This document shows, piece after piece, positions 37,901 through 47,438 of a stretch of DNA of 64,000 nt. Below the pieces are notes generated by a model, which was not told the origin of the DNA, made no database searches, and worked only from the letters and a program-made list of their open reading frames with translations. The DNA comes from Thuidium tamariscinum (Eukaryota > Streptophyta > Bryopsida > Hypnales > Thuidiaceae). The stretch is taken from NCBI GenBank assembly GCA_947034885.2, contig OX344758.2:12923067-12987066 (forward strand), in the 5' to 3' direction. A program made the translations under genes and the position numbers. Position 1 is the stretch's first letter; every line of letters starts with the position of its first letter.

Positions 37901-40453
37901 GTGCAATCTTGAGAACTGCATATCAAACGTCATAAATTATCTGAACATACAATTCACCTACGCATGTGGACGAATAGAAAGAGCTTTCCAGAGTGAGATC
38001 CGTTCAGAGGCGCACCTAGAATAAATGAAACCTTCGCCGCTCCACTTGACACACGTTACAGCAAGAGTGTGACCAGTAAGGCACATAATTGTTTTGTGCA
38101 GGGTGGTATCCCATATACGAATATCACCATCTTTACTAGCACTGGCAAATCGTCGGCTCGGTGACTGCAGATGGGCTGGTTCCCACGCAACTGCTGTTAT
38201 CCATTTTTTGTGCCCCTGGAATCACACACAGCTTCTCAAATAAGGAAAAAATGAGAATTCTTCTGGCAAATGAAGACTGCTTCTATACTCGGCACAGAAA
38301 GTGCACACATCTGACCCAAAACTCAAAGTAGGCATCACTTGTTCCTGGAAGGATTATAAATCATTTCTGAAGCCCTATCCTTGACAAAAGTACCTTTTCG
38401 AACTCTTTACTACAGGTTAATGAAGGAGAAACATACTGTCAAGGGATTGCCAATGGCCTTGCCTGTTGTAGGCTCCCACAACCTCAGTTCACCATCTTTG
38501 CTTCCACTTACGAGCATCTTGCCGTCTGGTGACCATGCTATGCATAGCACCCAGTTCTTATGTCCTGTTCCACAACCACAGCTGATATCAATCACATAAT
38601 AACTAACGGATACTAAAATTATTAGGGACCTGATCCCGTTTTCTATACTTGACCTTGTTACCAACAGCAATTCATCTAGTCATACATTTGGTTAGACTTA
38701 TTAGGAAGTGGTGTAAGCATAACTTCGCTAAATGTCTAGGACGCTGATCTTTGAATGAAAATAAGATTATACAAAAAAAATTGCATAAGAAACTCATACA
38801 TTGTGGTAAAAAGTTGATCTCAATAGATTTGGCTCATTTACCCAAGTGATCTCTCCAAAGCTAAATAGTGATCTCCCAAAAATCAAACTTCTTCTGCGAT
38901 GAAATGCATAAAATGACGTAAATAGTATACTCTACCTTGCCTAATGAAAATTCAACAAGAAGACAGGGCCACAGAAGTAAAATTTCAGACACAGATTGAG
39001 AAGAAAGAGAGTTAAGAGACAGTTCTAGCTACACTCACTCTTTGTAAATAATTATGCAGAGTCTAAGCCTCACCGGTGCAAGTGAAGAGTGGTGTTTGTG
39101 TATAAATATCCCAAAATCGCACGGTGGTGTCGCCTGACCCACTGGCTAGCATACGACTATCTGGACTAAATTGCACAGACAACACTGCTTCCGAATGACC
39201 TGTAGCAAAAACACATTAAAACAGGTGTTAGAATAATCAGACATGGAAGTGCCCTTAAACCCTGAACCTGAACCCAATCCTTCTGTGATGTAGACACTCA
39301 CCAGGGATGCTAGCAGAACAACGCGTTACAGGTTTAATGCGAAAAACAGCCTGAGGTTGATACACAATTCTTAGAACCTGCTCCACGGACACTGCAACAA
39401 ACATGAAACGTTTAACCTCGGTATCCTCTTAACAAACTTGCGTAGGGTTAGGGTATAGTCCCCTGCACTCTCTAAGAAACCTTGTGCAAGGTTTATGCAT
39501 CTTGGAGTTCTGTATTGAGGAATTGTAGATAGAATTCACGACAGACACAGAAGTCCAAGCGCTAACCCTAAACAATTAGGAACCCAGATGATCCCTCCTG
39601 AAAAGAATCACAATCACAATTGCTGGACGGCAGCGAAGCATTGGTCCACCTTTATTTTGCAGCAGATGGGCACCCAGGCTTCCAACGACTTCTTTATCAT
39701 AGATGTAGAACGAGTAAGGCAGCTTCTCTTCCTGAAAACAACAGAGAAAGCACATGAGCAGTGCGACAAACCCTAAGCCCTCATTCACAGTACTCCTTGC
39801 AACATTGCGCACAATTTACCAAATATGGAGCAATTCGCAAGAAGAGCAAGAAGACTTAAAGAGCTTACATTTTCAAGAAAGGTGTCCAGAGAAAAGTGAA
39901 TGAGCAGTGTGACAAACCCTAAACCCTCATTCCCATTCAAAATGCTCCTTGCAAGATCACGCATAATTCGTCAAGCATGGAACAATTCGCGAGAGCGAGG
40001 GGACTTGAAGAGCTCACATTTCGAAGAAGGTTGTTCAGAGAAAACGCATGAGCAGTGGGACAAACCCTAAACCCTCATCCCCATTCACAGCGATTCTTCT
40101 AACATCGCGCACAATTCATCAAGTGTGACGCAATTGAATAAGAGAGCTAGAGGACAATCAAGAGATTACATTTTGAAGAACGCTGTTCAGAGAAAGCGCA
40201 AGACAAGTGTCACAACTCTAACCCCTCATTTCCAATCAAAAAGCTCCCCGTAAGATCGCGCGCAATTCGCAACGAGAGCTAGACGATTTGAAGAACTTAC
40301 ATTTTGAAGAAGGTTGTTGATGAGGAGGTAAAGCTCCTTGGGACCTGCATCCTGCGGAAGGTCAAGCGGAGCTCCCAAACTACGACCCTCCGGGTCGGCG
40401 AGCGAGCAGATAATGTTGTTTGCCGGTATAGCAAGAGGATTGGTTGTCCCCAT
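34942..40453 (-). CDS. NLE1: Notchless homolog, 60S ribosome assembly WD40 protein
   Basis: NLE1 (yeast Rsa4) binds pre-60S particles and engages the MIDAS domain of the AAA-ATPase Midasin/Rea1 through its N-terminal ubiquitin-like NLE domain, driving release of assembly factors in the nucleus. Thirteen exons: 40453-40301, 39731-39650, 39391-39302, 39199-39074, 38564-38437, 38215-38016, 37915-37852, 37591-37481, 37246-37109, 36683-36541, 36127-36073, 35558-35502, 35025-34942; all phases agree, 476 residues. The NLE domain spans about 15-90 ([12 protein letters not shown] is characteristic). Eight WD repeats follow, with GH...WD/WE signatures such as [17 protein letters not shown] and [17 protein letters not shown], ending DRVLKLWMS. 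The fifth repeat carries the usual insertion. The first in-frame ATG (40453) is used. Intron 1 is an array of duplicated donor regions. Confidence 0.97.
39735..40300 (-). repeat. NLE1 intron 1 tandem array of exon1-donor junction copies
   Basis: The intron is built from about four units of 131-152 bp. Each unit carries the end of exon 1, its splice donor and following intron DNA. Donor-like sites on the minus strand occur at 40300 (real, AAAT|GTAAGT), 40169 (AAAT|GTAATC), 40017 (AAAT|GTGAGC) and 39868 (AAAT|GTAAGC). Shared intron words are ACAAACCCTAAACCCTCATT, GCGCACAATTC and CAGAGAAA. Each unit also includes a telo-box-like AAACCCTAA or variant. Confidence 0.88.
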
Positions 40454-41702
40454 CTTCCTGGGCTCACTCACAATTTTCTTCTCAACTGAGCTCACTCAGA
40501 CTCCAACTGAATTCTCAGCTCCTGTAAAACCCTGCTTAAACCCTGGCAGTGAGGGGAAGGAGGCGATCCGTTCACTGAAGGGCAACGAAACTCATGAAGG
40601 GACGGAGGGTTTAAGGCCTCTAGTTCTGTGGACCGTCCGATCTGGAAGGAGGATTTCTCACCGTCGATCGGCATGAGCGTTCTCATGGTTCTCTTACCAA
40701 ATTGCCTTGCCTGAGTTCAGTGGGACGAAGGGAGCGTGTATTTCATTCGTCGCATTAGAGGCATTAAGGTAGGAATACCTTAATCCAACACCAGCCGTTC
40801 TGTGACACCTAAAATACGCCCTAAAGTGAGGTACAAAGAAAGGGAAAAAAGACATGCAAGGCCACCTAATCCTGTCACGGTTACAGGGGTGATTCATGGG
40901 TAGGGAGCGCGGCGGGAACACGTTCTCCAGCTGCCAGAGAAAGCGCGGCGCGATGGCGACATTCCATGAGGACCGGTACCAAAGCATGGCAGCTTTGCTC
41001 TACATTAGTAATCGCCGCAATTTCTTTTAAGATGACACTCTGTCCGAATATTTGCAATAAAATATTATGCTACGTTTGTAATCTGTCAGCTTTGCTAACT
41101 TCGACAGTCCAATTTTATTATTCCGCCAAGCTCATCACTATCATGAGAGCATCAAAAATTAGTATAAGATAGACCTCAGTTTGTAGTCTCTGCATCTTCA
41201 ACTCGTCCCTGTAAGTCCCTGCATGGCTTCACTTTGAAACTAGCAGAGTTGAGTTCATGGTGCTATTGAATCAATTACGATTTGCAGTTCAGCAACAACT
41301 TGTGGGGGCTTCTTCAATGCTCAAGTTTTGATCTTCTCCACTCATTTCGAGTTACGGTACGTCTGATCGATGTGAGTCTTGTCTAACCAGATCAATGAAT
41401 TATTTGCATGTTGTTTATCAATCAACTGACTTTTGATTCAATAATTCATAATTCGTATTCTCAGTTTTTTATATGTTCATTATGAGCTAACTGATCTCAC
41501 ATTTGATCAAAAACGTCTAATACGTTTCAAATTCAGGAACGTTCAAATTCATCTGATCTGGTCAATTTTTATTTGTAGCTTTCTTGATTGACATGTTTAA
41601 GGTTGGCACTTTAACTGTTGATTAACACTATTTGATTAACTTTCCTTACTAACTTCTTTTGTGGGTACCAAATTTTCTCGTAATTTACAGTGCTGCACAT
41701 TC
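40454..41702. promoter_or_regulatory. head-to-head intergenic region between NLE1 and transposase-like gene
   Basis: The two genes diverge from this 1.25-kb stretch, so it must hold both promoters. On the plus side an apparent leader exon (about 41288-41356) is bounded by TTTGCAG and by a GTACGT donor, and a TTTACAG acceptor at 41684-41690 precedes both candidate start codons. This suggests a spliced 5' leader. A short palindrome AAGGTAGGAATACCTT lies at 40768-40783. No transposon inverted terminus was recognised. Confidence 0.5.
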
Positions 41703-42404
41703 ATGACATCGACATGTCTCCATGTAGAGACCAACATCGACTTGATCGATCCAACTTCTGCCCTGACATCCACAAACACTTCGGAGAGGAGACTGCACGA
41801 ATGCAGGATGAAAGCCCGAGCTCGAATCGTGGCAGGAGCCAAGGCATCGATGAAGAAGGCGAAAGGTTTACGGAAGAAAGTCATGAAGACTTTAGCAATG
41901 ATGAAGATACGCGGACAGACCTTCGAAGAGTGTGCACGCTACAACGATTGGAATCTCCAAGACCTACTTGGGTACGCGAGGGCTCATGGGATCAAAACCG
42001 ATCACAACCCGAGCTTGAACATGTGGCGATGCCCCAAGCTCAAGGCAATATCTTTGGCGGAATGCGGTCCAACACTGAGTCCTCTCCTGCACGGCAATGG
42101 CAAGAACAGCAACCCCATCAACTTCCAAACGATCCTGGACGTGGGAGCAGTGGAGGCAGAGAATATTCAGGCGCAGAAGATGGCTTGTTCGATGATGCAA
42201 CACGAGGCCCAGGAAGACCACGAAGACGAAGCACGGGACAATTCCATCAAGAGCATGAGCGATGCCCTCGCATTGGAAGAGGATCTTGGTCAGGAGGGCC
42301 TAGTAGACGACGTGACATGTCCAGCAATAATAAGCAATTGGAGCGACCAAATTTCAGAGCAAGTACCAGTACTTATCAAGCCTTGGGAGACCCTGAGACT
42401 TTGA
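41703..42404 (+). CDS. upstream overlapping ORF1 of transposase-like gene
   Basis: A 233-codon frame from ATG 41703 to TGA 42404. I do not recognise the family. It looks like genuine coding sequence: ordinary codons, few low-complexity runs, a basic segment (MKKAKGLRKKVMKTLAMMK), a block TFEECARYNDWNLQDLLGYA and an acidic C-terminal third rich in Glu, Asp and Gln. The transposase frame over the same bases instead reads as Gly/Ser/Arg/Gln-rich low-complexity peptide. So the upstream coding frame is probably this one. It could be a separate protein, or the true N-terminus joined to the transposase by an intron, a -1 shift or an indel in this copy. Confidence 0.5.
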   Translation: MTSTCLHVETNIDLIDPTSALTSTNTSERRLHECRMKARARIVAGAKASMKKAKGLRKKVMKTLAMMKIRGQTFEECARYNDWNLQDLLGYARAHGIKTDHNPSLNMWRCPKLKAISLAECGPTLSPLLHGNGKNSNPINFQTILDVGAVEAENIQAQKMACSMMQHEAQEDHEDEARDNSIKSMSDALALEEDLGQEGLVDDVTCPAIISNWSDQISEQVPVLIKPWETLRL

Positions 42405-44806
42405 ATGGAGGTTCTGCTGCAGGCTTGGGTGGAGGTCCAGGCGGACGTTCTTCTGGCTCCGTGGTTGGTGCTTTTCATCCCGTTGTTCCTATTTTGAATT
42501 TAACTCCCAGTCATGTTGATTCAAGACATTTCCAAAAAGGCCAGCAGCAAGGTGCCTTTGTGCAGAGTTCATTCCCAGCTTCTTTCGAAGCTCCAATCTC
42601 TGCTCAATCGAAGAGGAAGAGAGGGCATGACATATTGCGTACAGGAAATTGGACAAATGAACAATTGAAAGCAGCCATGTCTGCTGTTGAGAGAGGGTGC
42701 CCGGTGAAAACGGCAGCTTTAGATTTTGATATTCCTCGAAGTACTTTGAGGAGCCATGTTATGGGAATAACTTTGTCTCGCAAGAGAGGGAGGAAACCAG
42801 TTCTCAAACCAACAGAAGAGGAGAAAATAGTGAAGTACATATTGGGCATGGCGAATTATGGACACCCTATCAACATTACGATGTTGAAGGTGAAGGTGGC
42901 TGAGGCAACACAATTGCGCCCAACACCTTTTAAAGATGGCATTCCAGGGCAAGGATGGCTTCGTTGGTTTCGGAAAAGACATCCTGAAATAACTTTACGC
43001 ATGTCTCAAGGTTTGGATGCCGGGAGGGCCAAGGGATTGTGTCCGAGCCATGTTGCCACTTTCTATGAGAATTTGCATACTATGCTAGAACGAGGTTTTG
43101 ATGCATCTCACATATGGAATTGCGATGAATCGGGAGCTCAAGCCGGGCGCAATGGAGGCGGACGGGTTTTGGCAAAGACTGGCGTGCGAAGCGTACATTC
43201 AATTATTCCAAAAGAACGAGAGTGGCTTTCGGTGTTGTGTTGTGTAAATGCGGCAGGCTCGTGCATTCCAAATTTTTACATTTTTAGAGGTAAGACTTTC
43301 CAACGAGATTACATCAAGGGTTGTGAAGCAAATGCATCTATGGGTATGCAAGCAAAGGCTTGGATGACGGGGCATCTATTCAAGGCTTGGATAGGGCATT
43401 TTGTTAAAAATGTCAATCTTTGTGGTCTAGGAATTTCTCCTACTAATCGCCATCTTCTTATCCTTGATGGTCATGGTTCTCATGTGACCATGGATGTTGT
43501 CAAAACGGCTCGTAGTGTGGGTTTGGATCTCTTGACCCTTCCCTCACATACTTCCCATGAGATGCAACCCTTGGATGTTTCTTGCTTCAAACCCTTTAAG
43601 CAAGCATTCCGCTTGCTTAGAGATGTTTGGACATTGAGGAACAAGTCAAGAGGTGCAACAAAGGACATATTGGCATATTGGGTGTCCAAGGCCCTTGCGA
43701 AGGGGCTTTCGGAATCAAATATTAAAAGCGGTTTCCGGACAACAGGAATTTTTCCATTTAATCCACATGCCATGGATGGAAAAATGGGTCCCAGTCAATA
43801 TTACAAAGAAGTGCCTATTGCTGAAGCGATTGATTTGGCTGCACCTGAAAATTCTCCAGCCGAGACTCTTGATCCAACAAATGGCATGGACCACCAGAGT
43901 ATACATTACGAGTCTGCAACTCTCCAGACAGGATCTCCATTATGTGATTTGGTTCCGAACAGCAACAACGATGTGCACTCTGATTCCGATTCTGATGTTG
44001 ATGAACATTATGCGGAAGAGTTGGAATGTGCTCTTGGTGAACCAGATGAAGTCACTGAGCCATCATTGGTTCACTACTACGTCCCGGTTGAAGATTGCGG
44101 CACTGAAACCGATGATGTTGATGGTGAGGAGGAGTTACCAGTAAGCGATAGCTGTGACGATATCGACAAATTTCTCATCTTGCCGCAAGAAGACGTTCCA
44201 GTTCATCGACCACTATCAAAACTAGGGGAACCTCACGTCGATTATTCTGTTAGTCACATACTGACTTCAGATGACTTTGTGGCTGCGTTGCAAGCAAAAG
44301 CATCTCGGAAGGAGGCGCTGCTTGAGGAGGCAAAGGCCCGCAAGCTTGCAGCAGAAGCAAGTAAAGAAAAACGGAAACAAGAGAAGGCCGAGAGAGATGC
44401 AAAAGCCCAAGAAAAAGCTGCCGAACGAGCTGCAAATAAGCGACTCAATGAATATTGGGAGAAGGTCAAGCAAGATGGTTGGGGTGATAAGTTACATGAA
44501 GCAATCCAAGTAGCATCCCAAAATCCGATTTCCAATCTCCCTCCTCGCCAAAGCTTGACCATTTCAAGAGTATATCGATACAATCAGAGGATCGCTCAGT
44601 TAAGGCGACGATTCAAAAGGGAAGGTCGAGATCCTCGACTTGTAACACCATTGCAGAATGTGAATGCTTTAAACGAGAGTGCATGGTATGATGGAAATCT
44701 TCTCGTCAATTCGATGAATTGGATGCGAAGCAATCTTCAATCACAAACTGCAGCAGTGGAGAGGAGATTGCTTCAAGTGGGAGCTATAGCAGATTTACCC
44801 GTATAA
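41714..44806 (+). CDS. pogo/Tigger-type DDE transposase, possibly domesticated
   Basis: One uninterrupted frame. Start at ATG 41714 gives 1030 residues; ATG 42317 (829 residues) is a likely alternative because upstream of it the competing frame looks more coding. In order (numbered from 41714): a psq-like helix-turn-helix at about 305-350 (WTNEQLKAAMSAVERG then IPRSTLRSHVMG), a CENP-B/Tc5-like second DNA-binding domain at about 370-435 (GQGWLRWFRKRHPEI), then the DDE_1 catalytic domain with IWNCDESG (D471), LLILDGHGSH (D585) and HEMQPLDVSCFKPFK (D621), a D-D-35-D spacing. The C-terminus has an acidic stretch, then an Ala/Lys/Glu-rich coiled coil at about 855-915. The triad is intact, so activity is possible. 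No terminal repeats were found, and the apparent spliced leader leaves room for a host gene. Confidence 0.85.
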   Translation: MSPCRDQHRLDRSNFCPDIHKHFGEETARMQDESPSSNRGRSQGIDEEGERFTEESHEDFSNDEDTRTDLRRVCTLQRLESPRPTWVREGSWDQNRSQPELEHVAMPQAQGNIFGGMRSNTESSPARQWQEQQPHQLPNDPGRGSSGGREYSGAEDGLFDDATRGPGRPRRRSTGQFHQEHERCPRIGRGSWSGGPSRRRDMSSNNKQLERPNFRASTSTYQALGDPETLNGGSAAGLGGGPGGRSSGSVVGAFHPVVPILNLTPSHVDSRHFQKGQQQGAFVQSSFPASFEAPISAQSKRKRGHDILRTGNWTNEQLKAAMSAVERGCPVKTAALDFDIPRSTLRSHVMGITLSRKRGRKPVLKPTEEEKIVKYILGMANYGHPINITMLKVKVAEATQLRPTPFKDGIPGQGWLRWFRKRHPEITLRMSQGLDAGRAKGLCPSHVATFYENLHTMLERGFDASHIWNCDESGAQAGRNGGGRVLAKTGVRSVHSIIPKEREWLSVLCCVNAAGSCIPNFYIFRGKTFQRDYIKGCEANASMGMQAKAWMTGHLFKAWIGHFVKNVNLCGLGISPTNRHLLILDGHGSHVTMDVVKTARSVGLDLLTLPSHTSHEMQPLDVSCFKPFKQAFRLLRDVWTLRNKSRGATKDILAYWVSKALAKGLSESNIKSGFRTTGIFPFNPHAMDGKMGPSQYYKEVPIAEAIDLAAPENSPAETLDPTNGMDHQSIHYESATLQTGSPLCDLVPNSNNDVHSDSDSDVDEHYAEELECALGEPDEVTEPSLVHYYVPVEDCGTETDDVDGEEELPVSDSCDDIDKFLILPQEDVPVHRPLSKLGEPHVDYSVSHILTSDDFVAALQAKASRKEALLEEAKARKLAAEASKEKRKQEKAERDAKAQEKAAERAANKRLNEYWEKVKQDGWGDKLHEAIQVASQNPISNLPPRQSLTISRVYRYNQRIAQLRRRFKREGRDPRLVTPLQNVNALNESAWYDGNLLVNSMNWMRSNLQSQTAAVERRLLQVGAIADLPV

Positions 44807-45441
44807 TTTGTAGCCATCCGCTTGATTATATGATACTGTTGTGCGGTTGAATTGTCAACGTGCTTAACTTATTTTATTCTTACTATAACTGAAATTCCCA
44901 TTAAGTTAGAGCACAAGAATAGGTGCAGAGAAAGCTCAGTGGGTCATAATTGCATGACTTCCTCGATTTTAGTAGCTCTCTGTGGGGTCACAATTGCAAG
45001 CAAGTTGCACGATTTTAGCCACTTGAGGTGTCAGGTTTCCATAGATAGTATATTCTTTATATGTAGACAGTTTGTTGTTCTTCTTCCAAGGACTCACCCA
45101 CATTATTCTCGCAAAGTGGCAACATTGGAAGTTATTTGTGGCAGTTTTTTTGAATTAAAGATGTTTATTTATTCCATTTTGTGTACTTGATAAAGTTCCT
45201 CAAATGTCACATTTCCCCTCATTCCCGGACTCTTCACGACGGGTCTATTGTTCACAGTAGGTGAATCTACGAGGTTGTGTTCAATAATTCATAATATATT
45301 CATAGCAACCTAAAAAAATTTGAGATCAATTTTCCTCTCATCAGTCTTAATTTCCTAGCCTGTTCGTGCAATTTTTTTGTGTACAGACCCTCCCGAAACC
45401 CAATTTCCAAATAAGTGTCAGTTTTAGGTGTTCCTACCTTA
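44807..45441. other. 3' flank of transposase-like gene
   Basis: Probably 3' untranslated sequence followed by spacer. An end of a family A-like terminus (GTGTTCCTACCTTA) appears at 45428-45441 without its partner. No gene is seen. Confidence 0.45.
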
Positions 45442-45536
45442 GGGGATTTTTGAGGCCATTGGAAGACTGTGGGTTTCCAGACTGCATTTCCGCTATCCAG
45501 GAACCTGCAGTCTTCCAATGGCCTCAAAAAAACCCT
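45442..45536. mobile_element. compact inverted-repeat element, family F
   Basis: TTTTTGAGGCCATTGGAAGA at the left is mirrored by TCTTCCAATGGCCTCAAAAA at the right, an almost perfect long stem with a short loop; total length about 95 bp. The ends match the termini at 11461-11688. It is a deletion-type non-autonomous element or a solo fold-back. Confidence 0.8.
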
Positions 45537-45599
45537 GATGTTTTTGGTCCGTCCAGTAGGGCTTTCAGGAAGGGAGGAGGTCCAGAAAGGCGCCTATGG

Positions 45600-46130
45600 A
45601 AGAGCCGAAACTAAATTTTGGGGAGGTGAAACTTCTTGAATTCTTATCTTGAATTATGTTTCAGTAAATTTTTCTTGAAAGAAAAGTCAAATTGGCATCT
45701 AACCTAAGTCAGGTTGTTTTTTTCATTTCTTGTGAAGTGCCAAAGTGGCGATATTTCATTTTATTGTGGAGCTCCAAATCTCAACATTCATCCATATATT
45801 GGATAGAAAATATCATATTAGCACATAATACATATCTATCATTCTATTTTTATCCATTATTTGGCAATTTCATCCAAAATTTTCCTATTTTTTTCCTATA
45901 GGGTTGGTGCTAAGCCAAAAATATTGGTGTGATTTTGCACCAAATCGCCAAAAAAGAAAAACACTAACCCAAGTTGTTTCATATTTTTTGGAGTTGTGTG
46001 GAATTAGTTATAAAATTTAGAAGTCAAAATGGTATAGGGCTTTAAAATTGCCCACTCCTTCAATATACAATATTTGTACATTTGGATAAAGATGAAAAAG
46101 TAGCATCTACAAACTATGTACATTTGAAAA
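45600..46130 (+). repeat. family D repeat interrupted by a family E element
   Basis: 45600-45708 and 45966-46060 together match the family D copy seen inverted at 62587-62760: GGGGAGGTGAAACTT, TTTCAGTAAATTTTTCTTGAAAG, then CCAAGTTGTTTCATATTTTTTGG and GGAATTAGTTAT. Between them lies family E sequence (about 45710-45965: GAAGTGCCAAAGTGGCG, GGAGCTCCAAATC, GGCAATTTCATCC). The bases around the junctions (TAAGTCAGGTTG and TAACCCAAGTTG) resemble a diverged target duplication. Confidence 0.6.
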
Positions 46131-47160
46131 GGTTAGCGGTTTTCAAGCTTATTCCCTCAATGTTGTAGCATTGTTGTGCACACTTAACTTAAACCCCAAA
46201 TTCTTTTCTTTCTCAATTTTAGATTTTGTTTATTTATTTCAAATCCTAAAAAAAATTTGATCAATTTTTATTATTTTCTTCACCTTCAATTCTATTTTTA
46301 TCTCCATTTCTATCATCACTTCTTCACTCCTTAAACAATTTTGGTGGCTACTACTAAGCAACATTGAGCCAAAAAGACTACAACTTCTTTTATTCCTACA
46401 ATTGGTAGCCAATGGAAGTTGTTACTTATTATGGGCAAAATTCACCAAAGCACATATAATTGTAGAGTAGTTCTCAGCATGTATTGATTTTGAACCCCCC
46501 ACCCACACACACACACTATAAGTATCTTTGCTTTCACTTCTACCTCATTGAAAATACTATTTTTGCTTCATTGCCAACTAATTCCTTTTCAACTCGTAGA
46601 AGTGAAAGTAGAGACACTTATAGAAGGATTTTTTTCAAAATCAATATATGATGATAACTTCTCCTTAAATATGTGTGCTTTGGCAATTTTTGCTAATAAT
46701 AAATAATTTCTTCCATTAGCTATCAATTGTGGGAAAAGAAGAAGTTATAGTGTCATTGGCTAGATGTTAGTGGGAACCACTTGAATTATTAAAGGGGATG
46801 AAGAAGTCATGATAGAGATAAAAGTAGAATTGAAGGTGAAGAAAAAAGTAAAAATAAAACAAAAATTTTAGGACATGAAATAAATAAATAAAATCTAAAA
46901 TTAGGAAAGAAAATACCAATGAAGGATAAATCATAGATAGTAATACTACACTCCAACCTTACAATCTAAAACCCTAGATTTAAAAGAAATCAAAAGATTG
47001 TAAAAAATGTTAATAAGGATTAGTTGGGGAGGAAGAATATAATAATTAGAAAGGAAAAGATTTGTTATTAAAAGATTTATAGGAAGAAGACGAACAATAG
47101 ATAAATCAATCTTACCATGCAAGAAGGCAAATTGAAATGATGGCACAAAAAACATGAACT
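46131..47160. other. intergenic with a CA microsatellite
   Basis: A short CACACACACACAC run lies near 46503-46517 inside CCCCCCACCCACAC. A stretch around 46590-46720 reads roughly as the reverse of 46390-46560, including TATAAGTATC/GATACTTATA-like words, which hints at an old inverted repeat. No gene. Confidence 0.45.
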
Positions 47161-47161
47161 A

Positions 47162-47438
47162 AGGTAGGTACACCCAAAATGGCACCTGACCTTAATAAAA
47201 GCACCTTGTACAACGTGCATAGATTTTCAAAATCAGTCATATACCCAAACTGTAGATGGCGATTTCAGAAACACACTTTGACTATTAATAACTTTTGCAT
47301 ACGATATCCAAATCCACTATTTTTTGGTGCATTGGAACATGCTTTCACTCCCCAACAAGACTGTAAAAAAATCTGAACAACATAATAACAGGAACTAGGC
47401 ACAGTATGAAAAACTGGCACTTTTGGGTGTACCTACCT
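47162..47438 (+). mobile_element. MITE family A, copy 3
   Basis: Both ends are intact: AGGTAGGTACACCCAAAATG at the left and CTTTTGGGTGTACCTACCT at the right, flanked by TA on each side. 277 bp. The interior matches copy 2 over nearly its whole length. It is the best-preserved of the three complete copies here. Confidence 0.9.
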
